Shown here: piece by piece, positions 1 through 8,702 of the stretch
Numbering within the stretch: the first letter of the stretch is position 1
How the letters are laid out: each line of letters opens with the position of its first letter
Assembly (NCBI GenBank): GCA_045119035.1
Contig: JBGVCU010000039.1
Location: 1 to 64,000, forward strand
Origin: CAYVQA01 sp045119035
GTDB lineage: Bacteria; Bacillota_I; Bacilli_A; ML615J-28; CAG-313
DNA: 64,000 bases
Reading direction: 5' to 3'
Notes under the pieces: generated by a model
Told to the model about the DNA's origin: nothing
Database searches by the model: none
Seen by the model: the letters and a program-made list of their open reading frames with translations, nothing else
Program-made: the position numbers and the translations under genes

Positions 1-1
1 C

Positions 2-1426
2 GTAGAAAACGGCGAAATATCTACCGTAATCGTAAAAGATATGTCAAGATTTGGGCGTGACCATATTCTCGTGGGATATTACACCAAGTATTATTTCCCT
101 GATGCGGACGTAAGGTTTATAGCAATCTTCGACCAAATGGACACGGAAACTAACCCCGACGACGATATTATCCCGTTTAAGAACATCCTAAACGAAATGT
201 ATGCAAAAGATTGTAGCCGTAAGATTAAAGCCGTTGTGAAAGCAAAAGGCAATTCAGGCAGACATCTTACTACGATTCCACCTTTGGGATATATGAAAGA
301 CCCCGAAGATAAGGAAAAATGGATTGTTGATGAAGAAGGCGCTTTGATTGTAAAAGAAATCTTTAACCTTTGCGTTAAAGGTTACGGACCTTCGCAAATA
401 GCAAGAATTTTAACTGAACGTGGAATAGAAACGCCGTCACTTTACTTACATAGGAAGAAATTACCTTGTTCAATAAAGATTAATCAAGATTCGGACGTGT
501 GGGATTATTCTACGGTAGTACATATTCTCGAAAACGAAGAGTATCTTGGTCATACGGTAAATTTTAGGTACTACAAGAAATCGTATAAATCTAAAAAGCG
601 TTATAAAAATCCAAGAGAAAATTGGGCAATCTTTGAAAATACGCAAGAGGCAATAATTGACAAGGAAACGTTTGATATTGTTCAACAAGTCCGTGCAGGA
701 CGAAGGAGCTTAACCGATATGGGTACACCACATATGCTATCGGGATTGCTCTATTGTGCCGACTGTGGAGAAAAAATGTATCTTTGCCGTTGTACAACTA
801 TGAATCAAAAAGAGTATTTTAATTGCTCAACCTATCGCAAGAAAAAGAAGAAATATTGTACGTCGCACCAAATAACGGCGCACGCCGCTTTGGCTCTAAT
901 CCAAAACGATATACAATATACGATTAGGTTTGCAAAGAAATATAGGGACGAGTTTTTCAATATTCTTAAACGTTGTACTGACATAAGGACTAAACGGGAA
1001 ATGACTTCTGCTATCGAAGAAAAAGAAGAAGCGGAAAATCGTATAACCGAACTTGATAAGATAATTCAAAGTCTTTATGAAGATAAGGTTGCAGGGAAAT
1101 TATCCGAAGAACGCTATATGAAAATGAGCGATAACTACGAAGCCGAACAAAAAGCCTTAAATGAAAAGTTAAGTCGCGTAAAGGCGGAAATAGAAAAAGC
1201 CAAAACCACGTATGATAACATACAAAGGTTTATGGCTATCGTTAAAAAGTATAGTAATTTTGACGAACTAACACCTGAAATCTTACGTGCTTACATAGAC
1301 AAGGTTTATATCTATGAAAAGCAAAAAGTTGACGGGCATTATACTCACACCGTAGAAATCATCTACAATTTAGTTGGAGCAATAGATTTACCCGATTTTG
1401 GTGATTTGTTAGATGAAGAAAATTAA
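2..1426 (+). CDS. Large serine recombinase (TnpX/Tn4451 type), 5' end outside window
   Basis: The reading frame is open from base 2, upstream of the first ATG at 41, so the gene is cut by the window edge and its catalytic Ser is not visible. What remains begins with the end of the resolvase catalytic domain (KDMSRFGRDH), followed by the recombinase domain. A zinc ribbon follows (CADCGEKMYLC, then a Cys pair about 25 residues on), then a charged coiled coil and a C-terminal segment ending LLDEEN. This is the domain order of clostridial large serine recombinases, which integrate and excise mobile elements at GA- or GT-cored sites. Codons are GC-richer (ACG, CCC, GAC, CGT) than in every chromosomal gene here, which indicates transfer. 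No cargo gene is visible; the element lies mostly to the left. Confidence 0.9.
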   Translation, partial: VENGEISTVIVKDMSRFGRDHILVGYYTKYYFPDADVRFIAIFDQMDTETNPDDDIIPFKNILNEMYAKDCSRKIKAVVKAKGNSGRHLTTIPPLGYMKDPEDKEKWIVDEEGALIVKEIFNLCVKGYGPSQIARILTERGIETPSLYLHRKKLPCSIKINQDSDVWDYSTVVHILENEEYLGHTVNFRYYKKSYKSKKRYKNPRENWAIFENTQEAIIDKETFDIVQQVRAGRRSLTDMGTPHMLSGLLYCADCGEKMYLCRCTTMNQKEYFNCSTYRKKKKKYCTSHQITAHAALALIQNDIQYTIRFAKKYRDEFFNILKRCTDIRTKREMTSAIEEKEEAENRITELDKIIQSLYEDKVAGKLSEERYMKMSDNYEAEQKALNEKLSRVKAEIEKAKTTYDNIQRFMAIVKKYSNFDELTPEILRAYIDKVYIYEKQKVDGHYTHTVEIIYNLVGAIDLPDFGDLLDEEN

Positions 1427-1516
1427 ATAGCACGAGAAAAGGCGTGGCATCACGCCACGCCTGACTCTTAAAAAGGACAGCCTTCCCGAAAAAATCCCTT
1501 GTAGGGACTCGGTAAA
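1427..1516. mobile_element. Probable right end of the recombinase-bearing element
   Basis: Base composition is mixed up to about 1515 and then becomes extremely AT-rich. The sequence from about 1517 (TTGACCTCTTTTTG) resembles 4208-4226 upstream of the gene at 4306, and also the right arm of the terminator at 5311-5320. The element may therefore have inserted into a terminator of this duplicated gene family, with its boundary near 1505-1516. The left end is outside the window, so the attachment core cannot be defined. Confidence 0.4.
1440..1462 (+). terminator. GC-rich hairpin after recombinase
   Basis: Arms AGGCGTGGC (1440-1448) and GCCACGCCT (1454-1462) form a perfect 9-bp stem with an ATCAC loop, starting 13 bases after the recombinase stop. 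There is no long T tract behind it. It may be a transcription stop or part of the element's end. Confidence 0.5.
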
Positions 1517-1609
1517 TTGACCTCTTTTTGTTTGATATTTATATAATTATTTGACGTTATATATATAATATAATTAAAAAAATTTATACATATAATAAGG
1601 ATGTAAATA

Positions 1610-1830
1610 TGAAAAAGAAGAATATTATAGAATTTTAGGACAGTACGGAAATGGCTATATTTTATATTGAAGTGTATATTTTTAGCTATGAAAGATATTA
1701 TTGGTGTCAGTCTATCATTTCTTCTAGAGGGATAAAAATAAATATTCTTTTTATTAATAAAATCAAGGATTAGATAGGGATATTTATAATGTTTTTTGGA
1801 ATTATAAAATTCATCTATTAAAATAAGTTC
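1610..1830 (+). pseudogene. Decayed third copy of the 4306/4830 membrane-protein family
   Basis: The segment starts ATGAAAAAGAAG like the genes at 4306 and 4830. After five codons it jumps to LGQYGNGYIF, a stretch found around residue 67 of the 4306 protein. Further on, a different frame reads YYWCQSIISSRGIKIN, matching YYFGSTVITIDGIEIN of the 4830 protein, and then IKD followed by a stop, matching IKDLEKIYN of the 4306 protein. The copy therefore carries an internal deletion, frameshifts and stops. Its upstream region is also a degraded copy: the Shine-Dalgarno is AAGGATGT instead of AAGGAGGT, and the -35/-10 spacing has collapsed (TTGACG at 1551, TATAAT at 1564 or 1569). Confidence 0.7.
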
Positions 1831-2500
1831 TATTAAAGAACATATTATAGCATTAATCTATTTGGTAAAAAATAGTATAATATAATTTTAGAAATATTAT
1901 ATTATTTCAAAATTTATAAAAAAGAGGATAATCTTTTAAATTATATAGGATGAAATAAATAGTATAAATAGGTAGTTTTTTGCTTTTTAATCAAAAGGAC
2001 TTTTTTATATGACGTGAGTTTACAAGTTTCATAATAAAATTTTCTTGCTTTATGTAATTTATTAATATTAACTATTAGATGTCAAAGAGTTAATATTTTA
2101 TTAATATATTTTTAATAGTAGAACGATACTTACATATATAGGATATTTATTTTTTCATTTTTAAAATTAATACAACAATATTAAATGTCATCTAGTTTAA
2201 CTGTTCCAAATCAATTTAATTTTAGTTTAATATATTATAAATTGAGTAGCCTATTAATATCATTCTTTATTTTATTTCTATCACGTGTGATTGATTAATT
2301 ATTAAAAAATAAAAATGAAGAATTATAAGAAGACCTTAAACTAATTCATTCTTTATTTTTATATAAATAAATTGTTAACATTTATATTTATAAAGTAATG
2401 CCAAAACAATAATTTATAATGATAATCATAATGTCTAAAGAATAATTATAAGAAAACAGTAATTGTATATCATCTAATATATAAATAAATTATAAAAAAT
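1831..2500. other. AT-rich intergenic region
   Basis: About 670 bases of very AT-rich DNA with stops in all frames. I see no intact gene, RNA gene or clear repeat. It is probably decayed accessory DNA between the remnant at 1610 and the promoter at 2502. Confidence 0.6.
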
Positions 2501-2501
2501 A

Positions 2502-2531
2502 TTGACACAAATTTTTCTTATATGGTATAAT
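2502..2531 (+). promoter_or_regulatory. Sigma-A promoter for 2563-3544
   Basis: TTGACA (2502-2507), an 18-base spacer and TATAAT (2526-2531). Both hexamers are at consensus. A G-rich Shine-Dalgarno (AGGGGG, 2552-2557) precedes the ATG at 2563. Confidence 0.8.
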
Positions 2532-2562
2532 TAGTTATAAATAAAATTCTTAGGGGGTTAAT

Positions 2563-2793
2563 ATGAATAAAGGCTTACAGAAAAATACAATTTTTTTAGA
2601 AAAAACAATTGGTAACAGTGGCACTGTTTTGGTTAATTTAAATAAAGATGATGCTGGGATGTTTATAAATATTCCTATTTTTGCTTCTGATGACTTCATT
2701 CCAATAGTCTTTTTTAATACGTTAAAAGAGAAAGAAAAAATTAAAACATATATCAGGATATATTTGCCTGTTACTGAGAAATATGGAGAATAA
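2563..2793 (+). CDS. Small protein of unknown function (76 aa)
   Basis: The gene is preceded by a consensus promoter and a strong Shine-Dalgarno, and its stop codon is one base before the next start, so it is very probably translated and coupled to the lipoprotein gene downstream. The protein has no signal peptide or membrane segment. It is mixed beta/alpha in character, with a motif-poor sequence (NSGTVLVNLNKDDAGMFINI). I do not recognise the family. Being the first gene of a two-gene operon with a lipoprotein might suggest a secretion or immunity-type pair, but nothing in the sequence proves that. Confidence 0.65.
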   Translation: MNKGLQKNTIFLEKTIGNSGTVLVNLNKDDAGMFINIPIFASDDFIPIVFFNTLKEKEKIKTYIRIYLPVTEKYGE

Positions 2794-2794
2794 A

Positions 2795-3544
2795 ATGAAA
2801 AAAATATTTATACTTGTATTTGTTCCTTTTTTTATTTTGTTATTAACTAGTTGTGAGTCTTACTCAAATTATGAGCAAATTTATTTTAATCAAGAAAATG
2901 ATTTTTTGGAATATAACGGCTATTTTTATAAACTTTATCCCAGGGCTTTTTATGAAGGTGGTGAAAGAAAACCCATTGATTCATATGGTAAAGTTTTTGT
3001 AAATTATGCACAGGATGAAGACAAATGTATTGGAGTTCTAAGAAATTTTTATTTTAAACAACTTGGTTTTCGGGATGTACCTGAAATGTTATATTGTTCC
3101 ATAGAAGATAGTTCAATGTATTTTTTATACACATATAACGATATGTTTATTAGAACTGATTTCTATTTACCCTCTTTTAGTGAGTTATTTATTAAGTCTG
3201 TTTCACTTTATCCTTTATTATTAAATGGAAAAAATAGAACAACTGGTTCTGATTATGATTGGGATGATCGTACAGTTTTGAGCTTCGATTCTAATAGTAA
3301 AATTACATTTTATGATTTAGTTTTAGAACCGATTAAATTTAATTATGAATTACAGGTTGATTATAAGTTTTTATTTAGGTTGTATTTTTCAAACTATCCA
3401 TTACTTGCTTGTTTAAGTTATGACTTTCATTTAATAAGTTATGGAGAAAAAATATATTTATTAGATAAATTATATGATTATTATTATCCTATTAGTGATA
3501 CGTATTTATCTTATTTTCAGAACATGCTATATACTAAAAAATAG
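2795..3544 (+). CDS. Hypothetical lipoprotein (249 aa)
   Basis: I chose the ATG at 2795, which lies one base after the previous stop and has GGAG at 2785-2788 placed correctly. The in-frame ATG at 2783 sits upstream of that ribosome site and would add only four residues. The N-terminus has KK, a hydrophobic stretch (IFILVFVPFFILLL) and the lipobox LTSC, so Lgt (encoded at 5319) should lipidate the Cys and the protein should be surface-anchored. The mature part is rich in Tyr, Phe and Asp, with no domain I recognise. It forms an operon with the small gene at 2563. Confidence 0.75.
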   Translation: MKKIFILVFVPFFILLLTSCESYSNYEQIYFNQENDFLEYNGYFYKLYPRAFYEGGERKPIDSYGKVFVNYAQDEDKCIGVLRNFYFKQLGFRDVPEMLYCSIEDSSMYFLYTYNDMFIRTDFYLPSFSELFIKSVSLYPLLLNGKNRTTGSDYDWDDRTVLSFDSNSKITFYDLVLEPIKFNYELQVDYKFLFRLYFSNYPLLACLSYDFHLISYGEKIYLLDKLYDYYYPISDTYLSYFQNMLYTKK

Positions 3545-3592
3545 CAAAATATAAATTGATATTAAATCTAATTTATTTGATTCTAGAATTAG

Positions 3593-3650
3593 CTCCTTCA
3601 ATAGGTTCATTGGAAAGTCGTTTTCCTCAGTATCTTATGAAGGAGTTTTT
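3593..3650 (+). terminator. Long-loop terminator with inner hairpin
   Basis: CTCCTTCA (3593-3600) pairs with TGAAGGAG (3638-3645) and is followed by TTTTT. The 37-base loop contains a second small hairpin, GGAAA-GTCGT-TTTCC (3612-3626). It is placed to end the 2563-3544 operon. Confidence 0.5.
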
Positions 3651-4200
3651 AATTTTTACTTTTAAATGAATAAGTAACTTTTAAAATTATCAAAATTATT
3701 TAAAATTACTGTTTAAAAAATAATCAAATATTTTAATTAATTATTACATGTATAATATTTATATGTTGAATTAATTTCTCTATTTTTTAAAAAAGTATGT
3801 ATCTTTAAAATTAATTTCTGTATAGAATATTTTACTTCAATGCTGTTTTTAGTTCCATTTATTTTCATTTTTATGGATATAAGTTATATCATTAGATATT
3901 TACTGAAAATTCTATATAAAAAATAATAAATTTTTATATAATAATATAAATTATTTAGAACAAGTATACAAATTTTTAAAAAGAAATAATTATAAAAATC
4001 TGTTTAATGGTAAGAATAAGGAAAAGTTACTTCTATTTATAGTGTTTTTAAAAGTCATATATAACAATTTTTACTTTAATATATTCTAAATTAATTAATT
4101 TAATAATATCATTATTTATTTAATTACTTTCTTGTTCCCTTTATTATAAAATAAGGATATACATATTTTTTGTGTCCACTTTTACTTGACATTGATAATT
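3651..4200. other. AT-rich intergenic region
   Basis: About 550 bases without a credible reading frame on either strand. I see no RNA gene or repeat. It ends at the promoter region of the gene at 4306. Confidence 0.6.
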
Positions 4201-4242
4201 TCAGAAATAGACCTCTTTTTTGTTTGTTTTTTAAATAATATC

Positions 4243-4271
4243 TTGACAACATTTATATAATGTAATATAAT
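4243..4271 (+). promoter_or_regulatory. Sigma-A promoter for 4306-5294
   Basis: TTGACA (4243-4248), 17-base spacer, TATAAT (4266-4271), then Shine-Dalgarno AAGGAGGT (4294-4301) five bases before the ATG at 4306. A degraded copy of this whole region lies at 1517-1612. Confidence 0.85.
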
Positions 4272-4305
4272 AGTTAAAATCTATACATATAATAAGGAGG
4301 TAAAT

Positions 4306-4821
4306 ATGAAAAAGAAATTATTTGTTATAATATCTATTCTTGTTGTATTGATTTATACGGTTTGTATTTTTTTAATAAAATTTCCTGATAATTCTGAAAC
4401 TGAAAGTAAGAGAAACTTAGAAATAGTTAATAAAGTAAAAACTGAATTTTTATCTGAATATAAGGAAAAATACCCTAATGATGAATCGTCTAATTTTACA
4501 TTATTAGGACAATACGGTAATGGATATATTTTTGCTGATTTTTATATTTCTGTTCTATTAAATTATACTGACTTTATCCCAAGAACTATTAATATTGGAG
4601 ATGTTGATATAACACATTTTACATTTACAAGATTTTATTATTTTGAAGAAGATTTAATTATTAAAGATTTAGAAAAAATATATAATGGTAATTATATCAA
4701 TAAAAATGATTTAGAACATTTGAAAATGAGATTTGAAGAATGGAAAGAGTATAATTACTGGATTCAAACTGATTATATTGTTGATTATGTTCTAGATAGT
4801 AAAGATTCTGATTTAGAGTAG
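4306..4821 (+). CDS. Membrane-anchored protein, tandem paralogue 1 (171 aa)
   Basis: An N-terminal KKK followed by one hydrophobic segment (about residues 4-24) indicates a single-pass anchor or uncleaved signal, with about 145 residues outside. No lipobox Cys is placed correctly. The core pattern, (L/V)GxYxxGYxxxDxY, then GDVDIxxFxFTxFYYFEEDLIIKDLEKIYNG, is shared with the protein at 4830, and pieces of it survive in the remnant at 1610. The family is unknown to me. It shares one promoter with 4830 and is followed by it after 8 bases. Confidence 0.75.
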   Translation: MKKKLFVIISILVVLIYTVCIFLIKFPDNSETESKRNLEIVNKVKTEFLSEYKEKYPNDESSNFTLLGQYGNGYIFADFYISVLLNYTDFIPRTINIGDVDITHFTFTRFYYFEEDLIIKDLEKIYNGNYINKNDLEHLKMRFEEWKEYNYWIQTDYIVDYVLDSKDSDLE

Positions 4822-4829
4822 GTGGCTAT

Positions 4830-5294
4830 ATGAAAAAGAAAATTATATATATTAGCTGTTTGGTAGTTTATTTACTTATAATTACAATAATTGGTATTAA
4901 CTTTAATAAGAAATTTTATAAAAGCACTGAATCTTTAAAGCCACATTTTTGTGATGATTTTAATGAACAATTTGATAAAGAATATGCTTCTTATGATTAC
5001 TTTATAGTGGTTGGAGATTATAAAAAAGGATATTTGTTAGTTGATTATAATTATAATTTTCAAACTTTAACAGATTATTATTTTGGTTCAACTGTTATAA
5101 CAATTGATGGTATTGAAATTAATACATTTAAAGAAACAGTATTTTATTTTTATTCAGGTGGTAAAATCACTTGTGGATTAGAAAATATCTATGATAAAAA
5201 TTTAATCAGTAAAAAAGAACTTCATGAAATTAAAGAATACATTGATAGTTTTTCAAATAATAATTATATGGTAACTGATTATATTATTGAATAA
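4830..5294 (+). CDS. Membrane-anchored protein, tandem paralogue 2 (154 aa)
   Basis: It has the same layout as the upstream protein: MKKK, one hydrophobic segment (about residues 5-25) and an extracytoplasmic domain. GDYKKGYLLVDY, GIEINTF, CGLENIYDKNLI and KKELHEIKEYI align with GQYGNGYIFADF, DVDITHF, IKDLEKIYNGNYI and KNDLEHLK of the 4306 protein. The two arose by tandem duplication. The Shine-Dalgarno is a weak GTGG (4822-4825) just after the previous stop, so translation may be coupled. No function can be assigned. Confidence 0.75.
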   Translation: MKKKIIYISCLVVYLLIITIIGINFNKKFYKSTESLKPHFCDDFNEQFDKEYASYDYFIVVGDYKKGYLLVDYNYNFQTLTDYYFGSTVITIDGIEINTFKETVFYFYSGGKITCGLENIYDKNLISKKELHEIKEYIDSFSNNNYMVTDYIIE

Positions 5295-5296
5295 AA

Positions 5297-5320
5297 AAGA
5301 GGTCAAGAAATTGACCTCTT
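5297..5320. terminator. Bidirectional terminator between 4830 gene and lgt
   Basis: Perfect stem AAGAGGTCAA (5297-5306) with TTGACCTCTT (5311-5320) and a GAAA tetraloop. It has A tracts before and T-rich sequence after, so it can end transcription from both convergent genes. The lgt stop codon lies in its right arm. Confidence 0.85.
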
Positions 5321-6086
5321 ATAATTTTTCTGTCTCAATTACTGGATGATATGAGTCATCTGGTTTTTTAATTAATAGATATATTCCTAATATAATTAAA
5401 CAAATTGATAAGAATTGTGATGGAGTAACAATGAAGAAACTACCTCTATCATCTCCTCTAAAGAATTCTAAGAAAAATCTAAATGTTCCATAACTAAATA
5501 GATAAACAATAAATTGTTTTCTTTTAATAATAATTAAAACAATAAATAAAATAAATAAGAAAATTGCTTCATATAGTTGAGTAGGAAGTACATTATGATT
5601 TGCTCCTAGTGTGAAGTAAGCATCACTACCTGGTTTAAATGTTACTCCTAAACTTGATGAAGTTTCTTTACCATAACAACATCCAACTAAAAAACATCCA
5701 ATTCTGCCAAGTGAATGAGCAAGTACTACACCTGGAATAATTATATTAATAAAAAATAAGATATTTCTTTTATGATAAGGAAGTAAATAATTTATTACTA
5801 AATAAAATGTAATAACAGCTGTTACCATACCACCAAGGAATGTTATACTACCATATGTTAATTTTCCTTCTTTAATAGAATGAAATATAGCATCAAATAA
5901 AAATGCACCAACATACATCATACAACCAGATACAACACCAACTATTAAAATATTTTCTTTAGTTGTTTTTTCAATATTATTTTTATTTGCTTGATATAAA
6001 TATACTAATATACAGCCAATTACACCAAGAATAATCATAATTGTATATGAACTGACAAATTCTAAATTTAGAAAATTAGGGTACAT
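5319..6086 (-). CDS. lgt: Prolipoprotein diacylglyceryl transferase
   Basis: This integral membrane enzyme moves diacylglycerol from phosphatidylglycerol to the lipobox Cys of prolipoproteins, the first step of lipoprotein maturation. The protein has about seven hydrophobic segments. The Lgt signature is present as HSLGRIGCFLVGCCYGK (around residues 125-141), the GCCYG variant common in Gram-positives, where E. coli has GRIGNFINGE. RFFLEFFRGDDRG follows near residue 205. The length of 255 aa is normal for a short Lgt. AGAGGTG (6092-6098, minus strand) precedes the start. The many lipoproteins in this window are its likely substrates. Confidence 0.9.
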   Translation of the reverse strand: MYPNFLNLEFVSSYTIMIILGVIGCILVYLYQANKNNIEKTTKENILIVGVVSGCMMYVGAFLFDAIFHSIKEGKLTYGSITFLGGMVTAVITFYLVINYLLPYHKRNILFFINIIIPGVVLAHSLGRIGCFLVGCCYGKETSSSLGVTFKPGSDAYFTLGANHNVLPTQLYEAIFLFILFIVLIIIKRKQFIVYLFSYGTFRFFLEFFRGDDRGSFFIVTPSQFLSICLIILGIYLLIKKPDDSYHPVIETEKL

Positions 6087-6184
6087 AAAATCACCTCTAA
6101 ATAAATTATAACATAATCATAATTTATTATAAACTAAAATACATAAAAGAAATAAGTTGATATATCTATTTAAGTGCAAATTTT

Positions 6185-6214
6185 TTGAATGTGTAGTATA
6201 ATATGATATATAAT
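6185..6214 (+). promoter_or_regulatory. Promoter for the 6228-11676 operon
   Basis: TTGAAT (6185-6190), 18-base spacer, TATAAT (6209-6214). A second TATAAT at 6197-6202 is too close to this -35 box to use it. The transcript leader would be only a few bases long. Confidence 0.6.
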
Positions 6215-6227
6215 CGGGTGATTTTTT

Positions 6228-6911
6228 ATGAAGAAGAAAATATTAAATAATATAACAAGTTATAATAAATTTTTAAGTGTTTTTAAAATTATTGCGTCTT
6301 GTTATAAAGATCAAAATAGATTAGATGAAATTAATTTTTTAGAAAAAAAACTTATTGAAATCACTATGGATGATAGAAAATATCAAGAAGGATATCAATA
6401 TAGTGATTATAAATGGCTATATAATAAAATTGAAAATGACTGTTATACATTTATGGAAGTATATCAAAACGTTGAAGATTATGTTGACAATAGATGTAGA
6501 ATGGTAAGTGTTATGACACTAAATAATTTAAGTGATAGAGAACTTAAATTATTTGGAGATAATGTTTTAGAATATATTAATAAATATAAAGATATTGATG
6601 AAGCTAGTAAAATATGTTATTTAGAATCACAATTTGAATTAAATTCTTTTATAACATTATTACTAGATTATTATGGCTTAGTTCGTGATAAATCAATTAG
6701 TAAACACGCAGCAATTGAATTTATTATAGATAATAGATATAAAGTAAAAGATGATATGACTATCTGGGTAGATGTATTTAATCAAATTAAAGTATTAATG
6801 AGAAATTTACCTAATTGTAGTGATGGAGGATATAAAGTAATCAATGAAAAATATTTTGAACTATTAAAATATTATTTCATAATTGTTACAAGTCCTACTT
6901 TTACTTCTTAA
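6228..6911 (+). CDS. Hypothetical cytoplasmic protein (227 aa)
   Basis: There is no signal peptide or membrane span. The sequence looks wholly helical and is rich in Lys, Asp, Asn and Tyr, with Leu spacing suggesting a helical-bundle or repeat fold. I recognise no family. It is the first gene of an operon of rRNA-modification, nucleotide-salvage and ribosome-assembly genes, starting 9 bases upstream of rsmB, so a role linked to RNA or growth is possible but only by context. The start follows GGGTGA at 6216. Confidence 0.7.
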   Translation: MKKKILNNITSYNKFLSVFKIIASCYKDQNRLDEINFLEKKLIEITMDDRKYQEGYQYSDYKWLYNKIENDCYTFMEVYQNVEDYVDNRCRMVSVMTLNNLSDRELKLFGDNVLEYINKYKDIDEASKICYLESQFELNSFITLLLDYYGLVRDKSISKHAAIEFIIDNRYKVKDDMTIWVDVFNQIKVLMRNLPNCSDGGYKVINEKYFELLKYYFIIVTSPTFTS

Positions 6912-6920
6912 GGAGAATTT

Positions 6921-8153
6921 ATGTATAAACTTATTATTGATACATTAGTAAAAATATTTAATGAAGATGCATATATTAATACAACAATAAATAATGAAAT
7001 TAAACTAAATAACTTTACTAATCATGATAAAAAGATTTATACAAAAGTTGTTTATGGAGTTGTTGAAAATAAATTATTGTTAGATTATTATTTACAACCA
7101 TTTATTAAAGGTAAAAGGGTTAAACCTTTTATGAAAAACGCATTAAGAGTTGGTGCTTATGTTATTTCTTTTATGGATCTTGCAAATCATTTTATCGTTG
7201 ATAAAATAGTTGATATAGTTAAGAAAAAAGATTTTAATGGTTCTAAGTTTATTAATGGAGTGCTAAGAAATTACGAAAGAACACCTCTTAGAAGTTTAGA
7301 TAATTTAAAAAAGAGTGAATATATATCAATTAAGTATAGTATTCCACTTGAACTTGTAGAGTATTTATTAAAAGATTATTCTAATTTTGATAGTATTGTT
7401 CCTTATTTAACTAATCCAATTGTTAAAAATTCATATCGAATTAACGGAATTAAAACAAATATTAAAGATTTTGTTTCTAAATTAGATATCGAATATGAAT
7501 TAATTGATGATGTAATTTTTACAAAAGAATCGTTAATTGATAGCGACTTGTTTAAAGAAGGATTAATTATTCCACAAGATTATTCAAGTACAATTCCTGT
7601 AAGATTTTTAGATCCAAAAGAAAATGATACAGTTCTTGATGCATGTAGTGCACCGGGATCTAAAACTTGTCAAATTGCTGATTATATGCATAATTTAGGG
7701 AAAATTATTGCTTTAGATGTACATGAGCATAAAATTAAATTAATTAATGATAATAAAAATAAATATGGTGCAAGAATTATTGATGCAAGATGTATGGATA
7801 GTTCTAAAGTATCTTTTAATCATGAATTTGATAAAATATTAGTTGATGCTCCATGTTCTGGACTTGGTGTTATTGGACACAAGGTTGATTTAAAATATCG
7901 TATGACTGTTGATAAAATTAATGAAATTGCAAATCTTAGTTATAGTATTTTAAATAATGTCTCAAAATATTTAAAGTCAAGAGGTATTTTAGTTTATAGT
8001 ACATGTACTATTACAAAGATTGAAAATGAATTATTAGTTAGAAAGTTTTTAAAAGAACATCCTGATTTTGTTTTACTTGAAGAAAAAAAAGTAATCCCAA
8101 GCGAAATGAGTTATGGGGATGGATTCTATATATGCAAATTGCAAAGGAAATAA
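6921..8153 (+). CDS. rsmB: 16S rRNA m5C967 methyltransferase RsmB
   Basis: This SAM-dependent enzyme makes 5-methylcytosine in 16S rRNA. Residues 1-125 form the NusB-like RNA-binding domain typical of RsmB. The Rossmann methyltransferase follows: motif I DACSAPGSKTCQIAD (about residue 240), the Cys-containing motif VDAPCSGLGVIG (about 310) and the catalytic motif YSTCTI (about 358), which carries the nucleophilic Cys. At 410 aa it is slightly shorter than the 430-450 usual for RsmB. AAGGAG lies just before the start. It is followed closely by hpt. Confidence 0.9.
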   Translation: MYKLIIDTLVKIFNEDAYINTTINNEIKLNNFTNHDKKIYTKVVYGVVENKLLLDYYLQPFIKGKRVKPFMKNALRVGAYVISFMDLANHFIVDKIVDIVKKKDFNGSKFINGVLRNYERTPLRSLDNLKKSEYISIKYSIPLELVEYLLKDYSNFDSIVPYLTNPIVKNSYRINGIKTNIKDFVSKLDIEYELIDDVIFTKESLIDSDLFKEGLIIPQDYSSTIPVRFLDPKENDTVLDACSAPGSKTCQIADYMHNLGKIIALDVHEHKIKLINDNKNKYGARIIDARCMDSSKVSFNHEFDKILVDAPCSGLGVIGHKVDLKYRMTVDKINEIANLSYSILNNVSKYLKSRGILVYSTCTITKIENELLVRKFLKEHPDFVLLEEKKVIPSEMSYGDGFYICKLQRK

Positions 8154-8157
8154 AGTT

Positions 8158-8694
8158 ATGAAAAATATATATGAAGAATTATTATTTACAAATGAAGAAA
8201 TTGTTAAAAGATCTAAAGAATTAGGAAAAGAAATTTCTATAGATTATGAAAATAAAAATCCACTTGTTGTTGGACTTTTAAAAGGTAGTATTCCTTTTAT
8301 GGCTGAACTTATTAAACATATTACATGTGATATGGAGATTGATTTTATGCAAGCTTCTTCATATGAAGGAACTGAATCTACTTTAAATGTAAAAATAAAA
8401 AAAGATTTAGAACAAGATATTACAAATCGCCATATTTTAATTGTTGAAGATATTGTGGATACTGGCTATACTTTAAAAAAGGTATTAGAAATTTTAAAAG
8501 ATAGAGGTGCTGCAAGTGTAGAAGTAGTTTCTCTACTTAACAAACAAGAAAATAGAGTAGTGGATGTTACCGCAAAATATGTAGGATATGAAATTCCAAA
8601 CAAATTTGTTGTTGGTTTTGGACTTGATTATAATGAACAATATCGTAATACAGATGATATTGGTGTATTAAAAAAAGAAATATATATGAAATAG
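8158..8694 (+). CDS. hpt: Hypoxanthine phosphoribosyltransferase
   Basis: A salvage enzyme making IMP or GMP from hypoxanthine or guanine plus PRPP. The PRPP-binding motif is [12 protein letters not shown] (about residues 97-108), with the flanking GLLKGSIPF and VGFGLDYNE typical of Hpt. I chose the ATG at 8158: AAAGGA at 8143-8148 is spaced correctly, and the [16 protein letters not shown]-terminus matches the family. The upstream in-frame ATG at 8113 lies inside rsmB. The result is 178 aa, the usual length. Confidence 0.92.
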   Translation: MKNIYEELLFTNEEIVKRSKELGKEISIDYENKNPLVVGLLKGSIPFMAELIKHITCDMEIDFMQASSYEGTESTLNVKIKKDLEQDITNRHILIVEDIVDTGYTLKKVLEILKDRGAASVEVVSLLNKQENRVVDVTAKYVGYEIPNKFVVGFGLDYNEQYRNTDDIGVLKKEIYMK

Positions 8695-8702
8695 GTGTTA
8701 AT

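Noticed and set aside
470..797. Open frames on the minus strand inside the recombinase gene
   Set aside because: Shadow frames of a strong coding sequence; no start signals.
1831..2500. Further remnants of the 4306 family
   Set aside because: Short AT-rich resemblances only; they could not be told apart from composition.
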